Under the pieces are notes generated by a model. That model had not been told where the DNA came from, did no database searches, and was given only the letters and a program-made list of their open reading frames with translations. 64,000 bases of DNA. Origin: RGEC01 sp964475595. Lineage in GTDB: Bacteria; Bacteroidota; Bacteroidia; NS11-12g; UBA955. Location: positions 124,001 through 188,000 of the forward strand of contig CAYYXG010000001.1 of NCBI GenBank assembly GCA_964475595.1, given 5' to 3'. A program made the translations under genes and the position numbers. The stretch's first letter is position 1, and every line of letters starts with the position of its first letter. Shown piece after piece: positions 34,131-41,880 of this stretch.

Positions 34131-34465
34131 TGTCAGCGCTACCGCAAATCACGGATGAACAACAGCTTCATGATTTGATTGCGGAATCGAATCAAAGACC
34201 GATTATTATTTTTAAACACAGCACCCGTTGCTCCATCAGCAGCATGGCGCTGAATCGGATGCAGCAGGCGTCACCGTCATTGGATTTTTATCTGTTAGAT
34301 GTCATCAGTCATCGTAATATCAGCAACCATATTGCAGATAAACTCGCTGTGCATCATGAATCTCCGCAGTTATTATTGCTGTATAGAGGAGAATGTGTTT
34401 ATGAGGCCTCCCATTTGGAAATCCAGCCCCGAGAAATCCATGCAGAGTTGTCAGCATTGCAATAA
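34130..34465 (+). CDS. ytxJ: Bacillithiol system redox-active protein YtxJ
   Basis: A 111-residue thioredoxin-fold monothiol protein. The motif IIIFKHSTRCSISSMALNRM (about 19-38) is the YtxJ signature, with a single active-site Cys in the position of the first thioredoxin Cys. SPQLLLLYRGECVYEASH is the cis-Pro/C-terminal part. YtxJ is linked to bacillithiol-dependent thiol repair, so this organism probably makes bacillithiol, as many Bacteroidota do. The start at 34130 is set by the TAATG overlap with the small lipoprotein. The longer frame from 34037 is a read-through of that gene in another frame. Confidence 0.85.
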   Translation: MSALPQITDEQQLHDLIAESNQRPIIIFKHSTRCSISSMALNRMQQASPSLDFYLLDVISHRNISNHIADKLAVHHESPQLLLLYRGECVYEASHLEIQPREIHAELSALQ

Positions 34466-34522
34466 TAAACGTTTATCAAACAGGTTCACAACATAGGAGA
34501 CGAAACCGGCATTGCTAAAACC

Positions 34523-34873
34523 GTGATGCAAGATGACCTTGCCACCTTTGAAACAGGTAATGTTCATCCTTTTTATGGAACCTTTGCCCTGGGTAGGGAT
34601 GTGGAGTGGGCTTGCCGACAGTTTGTGTTGAACATGAAGGAAGACGACGAAGAGGGCATCGGCACTTTTCTGAACATTAGCCATAAAAGTCCCGCCATGT
34701 TGGGTGATCAGGTAACCATATCAGCAAAAATTATTCATCTGCAGGGCAATACCGTAGATTGCGAATTCTCCGTAAAAGTGGGGGAGCGGCTGATTGCAGA
34801 AGGCACACAGGGACAAAAAATTTTGAAGAAAGAAAAACTGGCCCGCATCGTGGCAGAACTAACCGGTGGCTAA
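34523..34873 (+). CDS. Hotdog-fold thioesterase (fluoroacetyl-CoA thioesterase-like)
   Basis: A small hotdog-fold protein. The segment FETGNVHPFYGTFALGRDVEWACRQ followed by EGIGTFLNISHKSPAMLGDQV fits the fluoroacetyl-CoA-thioesterase-like group, which hydrolyses or binds acyl-CoA esters. GTG 34523 is the first usual start codon, but in-frame sequence continues upstream to the TAA at 34466 and reads TFIKQVHNIGDETGIAKTV, which looks like the normal N-terminus of the family. There is no ATG, GTG or TTG in that stretch. It begins with ACG at 34469 where an ATG might be expected, directly after ytxJ. The 3' end overlaps smpB by 8 bases. Confidence 0.72.
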   Translation: MMQDDLATFETGNVHPFYGTFALGRDVEWACRQFVLNMKEDDEEGIGTFLNISHKSPAMLGDQVTISAKIIHLQGNTVDCEFSVKVGERLIAEGTQGQKILKKEKLARIVAELTGG

Positions 34874-35318
34874 AAAATCAAAAATAGAGATACTGAACCG
34901 CAAGGCCGGTTTCAATTACCACGCAGATACAAAGTATACGGCCGGTATGATGTTAATGGGAACGGAAGTGAAAAGTATTCGGGCCGGTAATGTCAATATG
35001 GGCGATGCGTATGCGGTGATGGCTGATGGGGAATTGTGGCTGAAACATTTGCATATTTCGCCTTTTGCTCAGGGCAGTTTCGGGCAGCATGAGCCCCTGC
35101 GTGACAGAAAACTGTTGCTTACCCAAAAAGAACTAAAAAAAATTAGTGTGGCCCTAAAAAATGTGGGGATTGCCGCATTTCCCATCCGATTGTTTGAAAA
35201 TGAAAAGGGGCTTTTTAAGTTGGAGCTGGGCGTGGGGCCGGGCAAAAAACAGCACGACAAGCGGGAAGATTTGAAAACCAAAGATGTACAACGGGAGATG
35301 GCGAGGTTTAAGCATTAA
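34866..35318 (+). CDS. smpB: SsrA-binding protein SmpB
   Basis: A 150-residue protein that binds tmRNA and brings it to stalled ribosomes. It has the full SmpB pattern: ILNRKAGFNYHADTKYTAGMML, GTEVKSIRAGNVNMGDAYA, LWLKHLHISPF, and the basic C-terminal tail that folds in the mRNA channel (GKKQHDKREDLKTKDVQREM). The start is GTG, overlapping the thioesterase gene by 8 bases. It is the last gene of the lipoprotein-ytxJ-thioesterase-smpB unit and marks the left edge of the accessory island. I see no tmRNA gene (ssrA) beside it. Confidence 0.96.
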   Translation: MAKKSKIEILNRKAGFNYHADTKYTAGMMLMGTEVKSIRAGNVNMGDAYAVMADGELWLKHLHISPFAQGSFGQHEPLRDRKLLLTQKELKKISVALKNVGIAAFPIRLFENEKGLFKLELGVGPGKKQHDKREDLKTKDVQREMARFKH

Positions 35319-35320
35319 GG

Positions 35321-35692
35321 TTGCTTATTGCCAATTTTGGGCTATTAAATTATTGCGGTCGCAACATTCTTAATGATAAAGACTTGATGGTGTTGGCTAT
35401 GAAGCACAAACCCTCCAGTTATTGTTTTCTGCCCGATAATCTGAATGCAGATAAAGATATTCGCTGTGCGATGATTGAGACAGATTCTTATGGCGGATTT
35501 GTTTTAATGAAAAATGACGCTTTTGACACCATTAAAGAACTAAAGAGTTTTATTAAAGGTCATAATAAATGGATTTGGGGTGAGACCAAGACGTTGGAAG
35601 AAATGCTGAAAGAGGTTTGGGATGAAAAAGTTGAACCAAGTAAAAAGTCAGATTCTGAATTCATAGCATTCAAAAAAGAATACGGCATGTAA
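35321..35692 (+). CDS. Hypothetical protein with one DUF4116-like repeat
   Basis: A frame of 123 codons from a TTG; a shorter start at ATG 35387 is also possible. Residues ~18-60 (NDKDLMVLAMKHKPSSYCFL...NADKDIRCAMIE) resemble a single DUF4116 helical repeat, which normally occurs in tandem. The rest is charged, with IWGETKTLEEMLKEVWDEKVE. A lone repeat directly after smpB suggests the remnant of a longer repeat protein, but there is no clear breakpoint. Function unknown. Confidence 0.5.
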   Translation: MLIANFGLLNYCGRNILNDKDLMVLAMKHKPSSYCFLPDNLNADKDIRCAMIETDSYGGFVLMKNDAFDTIKELKSFIKGHNKWIWGETKTLEEMLKEVWDEKVEPSKKSDSEFIAFKKEYGM

Positions 35693-35827
35693 GGTCGTCG
35701 CTCAGTAAAGCACTGTAGCAATTATTTGGGGATTATCATCATTGACGACATTATTTTATTGCCTTAAAAGATATTCGCACATTAAAGCAAAATTTTTGTC
35801 GTTATAAATTAAATTATAATATGAATT

Positions 35828-36175
35828 ATGAATAGGTTAAAGATTCAGCAAGAAACCCGTGAATTGTATCAGGATGCTGGCATTAAAACATTAAAAGGAT
35901 TAATTTTTCTCACCCTTTGCACACGCAATTTATCTACCAGGCATGCCATATTTATTCTTTCTGCCATCGTCCCATTCATTACGTCCCTGTATATGTATTC
36001 AATGGGTGTGGGATTGGTGGTATTCCCAACGGCTATGGTCGTGCATTTCTTCATATGCAAGATTGCATATGTGTTGGCCGAAAAAGACGGTATGCAAAAA
36101 GACTATGAAGAGCAGGATATTATCTACCGGGAGCTTAAGGTGATATTAGATGAGAAGCGTAAGTTGAGATATTGA
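35828..36175 (+). CDS. Small membrane protein with two transmembrane helices
   Basis: A 115-residue protein that I do not recognise. It has a polar N-terminus (~25 residues), two hydrophobic helices (about 41-58 and 60-85, IFILSAIVPFITSLYMYSMG and VGLVVFPTAMVVHFFICKIA), and a highly charged C-terminus (EKDGMQKDYEEQDIIYREL) likely to be helical and cytoplasmic. The surrounding DNA is A+T-rich. There is no operon partner: it is followed by a palindrome and a converging gene. Confidence 0.6.
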   Translation: MNRLKIQQETRELYQDAGIKTLKGLIFLTLCTRNLSTRHAIFILSAIVPFITSLYMYSMGVGLVVFPTAMVVHFFICKIAYVLAEKDGMQKDYEEQDIIYRELKVILDEKRKLRY

Positions 36176-36240
36176 ACAAATTCACCGAATTTATTATTAT
36201 AGATTATAATATAAATTTGCTAATTGATATAACAACTATG

Positions 36241-36272
36241 AATAGATTAAATTGTTTTTAATTTAATCTATT
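36241..36272. terminator. A+T-rich palindrome between converging genes
   Basis: A perfect 13-base inverted repeat (AATAGATTAAATT and its complement) with a GTTTTT loop. It lies between the two-helix membrane protein gene and the metallopeptidase-like gene and may terminate both. There is no G+C-rich stem, so the call is weak. Confidence 0.4.
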
Positions 36273-37024
36273 TAATAGATTTCAAATATCATATTTGGTT
36301 TTGACAATACAGTGGAAAAATGATAGTTAAATCTATCAATAAAACTTTTCACATTATTAAAGTTGTGGACTTGGCCGAAGGAAGAACCATTTATGTAACT
36401 ACAAACATTATTGGGGAAGTCTTTTTCGCTGGACACATGGTTTTTCCAGTCTCTATATCCTGTTGATGTTATTCTATCGTAGAAAAATTCTTTAAATTTG
36501 AATTTATTGTGTGGGCTGTAATAATTATTATCTGCCAATAAGTATGAGCATGCTACTGCTAGTCCTTCTTCATTAGCGATAAATCCGGTGTTTTTATGAC
36601 TTTCGTCATATATCATTAGGTCGCAATAATAATGAAATAGTTCGTGATGTAAAATCATTAAGAAAACAGTATCAGTAATCTTAACCGGATCGTTGTCTCT
36701 GAAAACATATTCTTTTAGTAATAAATTATTTAATAAAATATCGTAGCTCAACCCCAAAATTTGTCTCTTATTAAATCGTATGATGCCGGGACTGCTCATT
36801 GGACTATATGAGCCAAGCCAATTTTCATCGTTTTGTGGTTCAATAATTCGCTTTATTGAAAAACCATCTAAAATTAAATTATCATTGATTTTTTTCACTT
36901 CATTAGTTAAAAGATCCTTTGACATTTTTTCATTAATGTCACCCAATAGATCTATTGTTTCATTTTTGAGTGAATTTCTAATTGATGTCAATTGCTTACT
37001 TCTGATTGAGATTTTGATTTCCAT
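36272..37024 (-). CDS. Putative zinc metallopeptidase (HELFH motif)
   Basis: A 250-residue protein with the HExxH-type motif HHELFHYYCD at about 129-138, followed ~27 residues later by NEEGLAVACSYLL, whose Glu could be the third zinc ligand, as in gluzincins. The N-terminal ~110 residues are charged and have no signal peptide, so it is probably cytoplasmic. It is the second gene after the 738-residue protein on the same strand, 73 bases downstream. The pairing suggests a protease or DNA-free effector next to a large partner, but that is inference. I do not recognise a named family. A+T-rich, unlike the flanking core genes. Confidence 0.6.
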   Translation of the reverse strand: MEIKISIRSKQLTSIRNSLKNETIDLLGDINEKMSKDLLTNEVKKINDNLILDGFSIKRIIEPQNDENWLGSYSPMSSPGIIRFNKRQILGLSYDILLNNLLLKEYVFRDNDPVKITDTVFLMILHHELFHYYCDLMIYDESHKNTGFIANEEGLAVACSYLLADNNYYSPHNKFKFKEFFYDRITSTGYRDWKNHVSSEKDFPNNVCSYINGSSFGQVHNFNNVKSFIDRFNYHFSTVLSKPNMIFEIY

Positions 37025-37097
37025 GATTTTCTATTTTGAGATTAAACTTATTAAATTGTTCGAAATTTCAAATAACATCCTATTTATTATTATCACC

Positions 37098-39314
37098 CTA
37101 ACAATCAGAGAAATAACTAAACTCCAATCCGGGACCCAGGCAGTTATTTATAAAATTTTGATAGCAAAAATACGCTCTCATTTCAATTATTTTCGCATTA
37201 AGCTGGCTCACAGCATCTGTACTTAAAGACTTTTTTAGCGATGAGTTTGGGCCAAAATATTTCTTCTGCAATTTTTCGTTCCAACTATTATGCAATGCGA
37301 TTAAAAATGCCATTTTGATTACCGGAATATCTTGTGTTCTTGGTGACAGTTTTTCCCAAACATCACTGTTTTTATTAATGGCCTCCCTAAATCCCAAAAA
37401 ATATGCATCGATAATTTGTTTGTTTCTAAGAGCAGCATACGTTATGTATTCTCGTCTTCCGTATGATCTATTAGTGACACACCATAATCGGCTGGGATTT
37501 TTTAAAATCAATCTTTTCCATCCTTTTATGTAGGCTTTTAATGCCTCTTCTCTTTGTCTTACCTTGACATACATTTTCCCCACACTATCCAACAGCCAAG
37601 GCTTTTCAGTAATTGCGTCAATAGCATTTTGTAGGGTAAGTGTATCGATGCTTGATTTATCAAATTCAAACTCAGGCAAAATGGATAAATCCGGGGGTAA
37701 AGCCAACCTATATGAAGGGCGCGCGGAGATGGCTTCCATCCAGGCATCTTGTCTTAGTGTATTAAAATCGCCTCGGCTTTTTATTTCATCAGGGAATATA
37801 TCGTCGCTAAAATCAGAAGATTCTTCATTTAGGATGATTGTGGTTACTCTTTTTACAGTAAGGGTATATTCTTCTAATTCATTGTAAGCTAAAAAATCAT
37901 CTACATAAGCACGATTAGTTCTTGATAACAGTGTCTTTGGAACTTTATACAATTCCTTATACAGATTCGTGGCAATTTGTTTTTTCAGCAAGTGTATATA
38001 TTCTTCAGATTCTTTGACAAAATCAGGTAATTTTTTATATTCATTAAGCGTCAATTCTCCATTTTCAATTTTGATCAACCACCCTTCAATACAGCCGGAT
38101 TTTAATTGTTCTATATTGGACTCGTTTTGATGCAAACGACAAATGGATGCAAATAAATGAGGGCTAACTGTTAAGATTTTTACCAATGCATCAACATTGA
38201 AGACAAGTTTAAAATCTTTTTCAAGTCTTTCCAATGTAATGAAATCAATATATTGAATAAAATTATCAAGGCTCGGTGGGGTAACTTTATTTTTAAGCTG
38301 GTCATCCATTTTATAGTAGGAACCTGGCCATAAAATAATTCTTTGTTCCCACCAGTCAGCGGAAAAATCAGCAAAAGATATTTCCTTTAAATAGTCCTCA
38401 GCCAACGGGTCGTCAAAAACAAAATTCATGTAATCTGAATAAAGTTTAATGTCGTGTGCAAACTGGCTTGGAACTGAATTATGAACACCCACACACTCAA
38501 ACACAGTGCCTGCATTTACACGCAGCGCTACAACCGGCTTTCCGAATCGTCGGAGAATGTAAAAAGAAAAATCTTCCAGGTATAATTTTGCCGCATATCC
38601 GGAGGCTATACACCATCCACTTCCACGGGCAGCAGCACTTAATTTGGAAGCATTATGTACCCCCATAGAAACATATTGCCAACCATTCTGAATATTTTTC
38701 CCATTACCAAAAGATTTTTTTAAAAAATAGCTTTTTGATAGACTATCCTGCGGATTAAATACCCGTCGATTGATTTTTAAATGTAACCATTCAATTACAT
38801 CTATATCGGGAGCTGCCAATACCCTTCTTGAACCATAGGGCGTTGTATCGAAAACAGAGCGCAACATCATATAGATAAATGCCGGGTCTTGGCTGTATCC
38901 TTTTTTCAGTGTATTTATCCATGAGTTAAACGCCTTGTTTTTTCGGGTATTGACAATACTGGCTAAATACCCTTTGGCAGCAGATTCATTTTGATTCTGT
39001 AATAATTCGTTTAAGTGTTTAATTTCAACTTGGTTGTAGGTAGGAATTCCATCTGCATGGCTGTTAAGGGTGACGTGACACGGTTCTATAAAGTAAGATT
39101 TTTTGAGATTCTTGGTGGTTTTAATATTACAAGCTTTATAAAGTTCGGGCAGTAAGACTGAAGAAATATAATTTTCTATGGATGATTCGCTGTTGATTCC
39201 ACTATTCCAGGGTATATGGTTTTCATATTTTGAAATAAAAATCATCAGGGATGGCTTTGCAATATTGAATTTCCTTACCTTATTGGGAAATTTGTATTGT
39301 GAAAATGCATCCAT
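37098..39314 (-). CDS. Large protein of unknown function with a WCxA-type domain
   Basis: A 738-residue protein with no signal peptide or membrane helix. Three regions can be seen. Residues ~1-210 are charged and mixed alpha/beta. Residues ~210-290 include a conserved-looking block, GSGWCIASGYAAKLYLEDF, then SFYILRRFGKPVVALRV and VFECVGVHNS, which recalls a Trp-Cys domain seen in scattered phage and mobile-element proteins. Residues ~330-738 are mostly helical with DUF4116- or TPR-like spacing (EKPWLLDSVGKMYVKVRQRE, ALKAYIKGWKR). I cannot name the family. It is the first gene of a two-gene unit with the HELFH protein, in the A+T-rich island. Confidence 0.6.
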   Translation of the reverse strand: MDAFSQYKFPNKVRKFNIAKPSLMIFISKYENHIPWNSGINSESSIENYISSVLLPELYKACNIKTTKNLKKSYFIEPCHVTLNSHADGIPTYNQVEIKHLNELLQNQNESAAKGYLASIVNTRKNKAFNSWINTLKKGYSQDPAFIYMMLRSVFDTTPYGSRRVLAAPDIDVIEWLHLKINRRVFNPQDSLSKSYFLKKSFGNGKNIQNGWQYVSMGVHNASKLSAAARGSGWCIASGYAAKLYLEDFSFYILRRFGKPVVALRVNAGTVFECVGVHNSVPSQFAHDIKLYSDYMNFVFDDPLAEDYLKEISFADFSADWWEQRIILWPGSYYKMDDQLKNKVTPPSLDNFIQYIDFITLERLEKDFKLVFNVDALVKILTVSPHLFASICRLHQNESNIEQLKSGCIEGWLIKIENGELTLNEYKKLPDFVKESEEYIHLLKKQIATNLYKELYKVPKTLLSRTNRAYVDDFLAYNELEEYTLTVKRVTTIILNEESSDFSDDIFPDEIKSRGDFNTLRQDAWMEAISARPSYRLALPPDLSILPEFEFDKSSIDTLTLQNAIDAITEKPWLLDSVGKMYVKVRQREEALKAYIKGWKRLILKNPSRLWCVTNRSYGRREYITYAALRNKQIIDAYFLGFREAINKNSDVWEKLSPRTQDIPVIKMAFLIALHNSWNEKLQKKYFGPNSSLKKSLSTDAVSQLNAKIIEMRAYFCYQNFINNCLGPGLEFSYFSDC

Positions 39315-39490
39315 TTTATTCGTTTAATTTTGAGTGTATTCTGGTTTTTTAAATGCTGTACTATATAAATTCAATTAATGGGAGCATAATATTACCGCTG
39401 TAAAAACAAAGATATTATTTGTTTTTACATTAATATACTACCCGGAAACAATAAATTTGTCCTTTACAAAGATATACAACCATTTGTGCT

Positions 39491-39958
39491 ATGCCGGTAA
39501 TCAGTTTTTCCTCGGTAAACCTGCCTTGGGGGTTTTTAGGAAATATGTCTCCATATCCGATTTTATATGATGGAAAAGAATGGAGAACCTCAGAGGCGCT
39601 TTTTCAGGCACTTCGTTTCAATGATGAAGAATTGAGGGAGCTCATTCGCGATCAAAAAAGCCCAATGGCTGCTAAAATGATAGCCAAGAAACACAGAGAT
39701 AAAATGATGGTTATACCTATGAGCCATGAGGATATAAATCTGATGAGATTTGTCCTTAAACTTAAATTTGACAGCCACCCAATTATAAAAGATAAACTGT
39801 TAAATTCCGGTGAATATACAATCATTGAGGATATTGGCAACAGAAGAGGTGAACGACATCTTTTCTGGGGGATGCATAAAGCGGGTGATACATGGATCGG
39901 GACTAACACCATGGGCAAGCTTTTGATGGAATTAAGGGATATTTACCGCAACGGATAG
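39491..39958 (+). CDS. NADAR domain protein (YbiA/COG3236-like)
   Basis: A 155-residue protein that is essentially one NADAR domain. Visible motifs are NLPWGFLGNMSPYPI at the N-terminus, EWRTSEALFQALRF, SPMAAKMIAKKHRDKM, and near the end FWGMHKAGDTWIGTNTMGKLLM. NADAR proteins act on N-glycosidic bonds; some remove ADP-ribose from guanine in DNA as antitoxins to DarT1-type toxins, others act in riboflavin metabolism. No DarT-like ADP-ribosyltransferase is visible next to it. It stands alone in the island, divergent from the 738-residue gene with a 176-base gap. Confidence 0.85.
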   Translation: MPVISFSSVNLPWGFLGNMSPYPILYDGKEWRTSEALFQALRFNDEELRELIRDQKSPMAAKMIAKKHRDKMMVIPMSHEDINLMRFVLKLKFDSHPIIKDKLLNSGEYTIIEDIGNRRGERHLFWGMHKAGDTWIGTNTMGKLLMELRDIYRNG

Positions 39959-39997
39959 CTTTTATGGGCAACTCACGTTATTAGAAGAAAGTACAGT

Positions 39998-40156
39998 ATA
40001 AAATTGAACATTTCTTTGCCTAGAGACAGAATTACAAGAGCTGCTACATGTGAAATGATTACTGTAAAAGAAACTTTCAGGGATCCATCCAAATCGCATG
40101 TATCCTCATTTTATGCAAAAAAATTTTTTGAGACACTCTCTAATAAAAGTAAATAA
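39998..40156 (+). pseudogene. Possible gene fragment after the NADAR gene
   Basis: The NADAR frame stays open after its TAG stop until a TAA at 40154-40156. From about 40004 (TTG) it reads like coding sequence (LPRDRITRAATCEMITVK ... SSFYAKKFFETLSNKSK). There is no good start codon or recognised family. It may be a remnant of a lost gene, or a small gene with a TTG start. Confidence 0.25.
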
Positions 40157-40158
40157 AC

Positions 40159-40950
40159 TTAAATGCTGGGACATCTTCGTTTATTTACTTCTATAAGCCA
40201 CTCTTTCAATATTTTGTTTTCAGACCAGTCAATAGAATTGAAGTGAGGAGTTTCTAATTTTTTGTTGACACACTTAATACTGTTTGGAGAAGTATTTCCT
40301 AAACCAAGTATGTTTCCACCAACGATATTGTGAAATTCCTTTTCAACGGATTCCAAATATTTATTTTCAATTTTATTACGGTATTTGTTTTTATCTTTCT
40401 GCTTTTCTTTAACCTGACTTTTTATTTCATCTGATTAGTTATTGTGAAATTTATCAATTAAATATTTTGTATTTTCGTCGTCAACTACCCATGTAAAAAT
40501 TAATCTTTCAAACATCCAATTGATAGTATTGCGAATTTCATGATTATAATAAAAATCATGTAAAACATGAAGCCCGTATGATTTATAAATTACATGCTTG
40601 TGTAATTTCCCTTTCTTATCAGATTCTTGCTTATTATATAAATTAGCATCAAATGGATGGTCTTTTAACCAATCTTGATGAATTATTGTTCCAAAGCCCC
40701 CAATTATAAGCTGGGTGAATTCTTGCATAATTCGCTGAGATATGTTTTGTTGCTCTTTACCAATATAGTATATGACAATATCTTTTGGTTCCTCGGGTAT
40801 TTGCTGGTAATCATTTCCAAGATAAAATCCCCAAAAGTATACTCCTCTTTTGCAGTGATTACCAAAATTTATACCATCGTATCTATTCCTGTGGAAATCT
40901 TTTACGTTACCTTGTATATTCTTTAACGCAAAAAATGGGCTTGCCTTCAT
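40159..40950 (-). pseudogene. GIY-YIG-like nuclease gene interrupted by an in-frame TAA
   Basis: The first 171 codons (40950-40435) read as a GIY-YIG-like domain: RGVYFWGFYLG, then IVIYYIGKEQQNISQRIMQEF, then GGFGTIIHQDW. A TAA at 40437-40435 ends it. The same frame continues without another stop for 91 codons to 40159, rich in Lys/Glu (EIKSQVKEKQKDKNKYRNKIE) and ending SENKILKEWLIEVNKRRCPSI. The uninterrupted gene would encode about 263 residues. The simplest reading is a recent nonsense mutation, since no second change is seen. A functional truncated protein, recoding or a base-calling error remain possible. It begins 2 bases after the stop of the 67-residue gene. Confidence 0.6.
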
Positions 40951-40952
40951 TC

Positions 40953-41156
40953 TTAGTTATATTTAATGAATTCTCCGTAAGAATTTAGTGAAATTAAATT
41001 AATTTTAATACCGAATTGTGCGCAGAAATCTGCAAAGAAATTTGGCAGGGCAATATTGCCACCAACGGGCAGAAAGACTTCCTTCATATCTGTTTTTTTC
41101 CATCCTCTGTCTTTTAGCCGATTTAGAAAGGTGGGCATTAAATTGATAATAATCAT
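40953..41156 (-). CDS. Small hypothetical protein upstream of the GIY-YIG-like gene
   Basis: A 67-residue frame, MIIINLMPTFLNRLKDRGWK..., with the end FFADFCAQFGIKINLISLNS. No family recognised. It ends 2 bases before the ATG of the GIY-YIG-like gene on the same strand, so the two are likely cotranscribed. It could also be the C-terminal remnant of a longer protein. Confidence 0.45.
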   Translation of the reverse strand: MIIINLMPTFLNRLKDRGWKKTDMKEVFLPVGGNIALPNFFADFCAQFGIKINLISLNSYGEFIKYN

Positions 41157-41334
41157 GAGTTAGTGTTTTTGAGAAATTAATTAAAATTCAATTAGTATGA
41201 TGTTATTTGCCGATTGTGTATGTCCCCATTTTTGTACAAATAAAATTAAATAATGCCTCAAATACAAATAGATTAAAAAACAACTTGGTTTGAAATACTC
41301 AAATATAATTCGTATGATCTACCTTCGTATTTCC

Positions 41335-41880
41335 ATGCGCTCCACCATCCTTATACTAACCTTTCTTTTTCTGAGCAACGCCTCCGCCCAGTCCATTATG
41401 GCGGGGGCTGAGTATACAAACCTCACATGGCAGGGGCTTAACAATAAGGAAACCTCTGCAAATGAATGGGGAAGAGGGTTAGCCATTATGTTTGCCAAAC
41501 CCCTTACACCAGCCCTGTCATGGGGGATGGCGCTAAGTGCCGGCGATATTAAACAACAAATTGAGATTAACGGTGTGGCAGATGTAGCAACATACGGCAA
41601 GTTGCAGGGACAGTTAATCTGGTCTCCGCTGAAAGCGATGGGACTTGCCAACAGCCGCTATAACCTGGGTCTGATAGGTGGATACTCCGCTGTGTATTTG
41701 CCCGCCTTTCGCAAGGCCGGTTTTCATGACGTTCACGCCGATGTAGGGGCGGGATTCAGACAATCTTTCAAGATGGGTAAACACATGGGAATATGGGCCG
41801 ATGTATCTCATCACCAGCGTCTGGGCGCCGATTTTAAAACGTTTGTCGCAGTTCGTATGGGGTTGAATTTCAATCCTTAG
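41335..41880 (+). CDS. Hypothetical outer-membrane beta-barrel-like protein
   Basis: An exported protein of about 181 residues. The signal peptide is MRSTILILTFLFLSNASAQ. The start at 41335 is chosen because longer frames (41290, 41314) only add residues before a complete signal. The mature part has alternating hydrophobic/polar strands (SIMAGAEYTNLTWQGL, LGLIGGYSAVYLPAF, GIWADVSHHQRLGA) and ends in VAVRMGLNFNP, consistent with a small 8-strand barrel or periplasmic beta protein. No specific family recognised. It overlaps the converging NAD(P)-binding gene by 11 bases. Confidence 0.65.
   Translation: MRSTILILTFLFLSNASAQSIMAGAEYTNLTWQGLNNKETSANEWGRGLAIMFAKPLTPALSWGMALSAGDIKQQIEINGVADVATYGKLQGQLIWSPLKAMGLANSRYNLGLIGGYSAVYLPAFRKAGFHDVHADVGAGFRQSFKMGKHMGIWADVSHHQRLGADFKTFVAVRMGLNFNP

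Noticed and set aside
34866..35820. tmRNA gene (ssrA) next to smpB
   Set aside because: No tRNA-like ends, tag frame or CCA-type acceptor were seen in the spacer after smpB.
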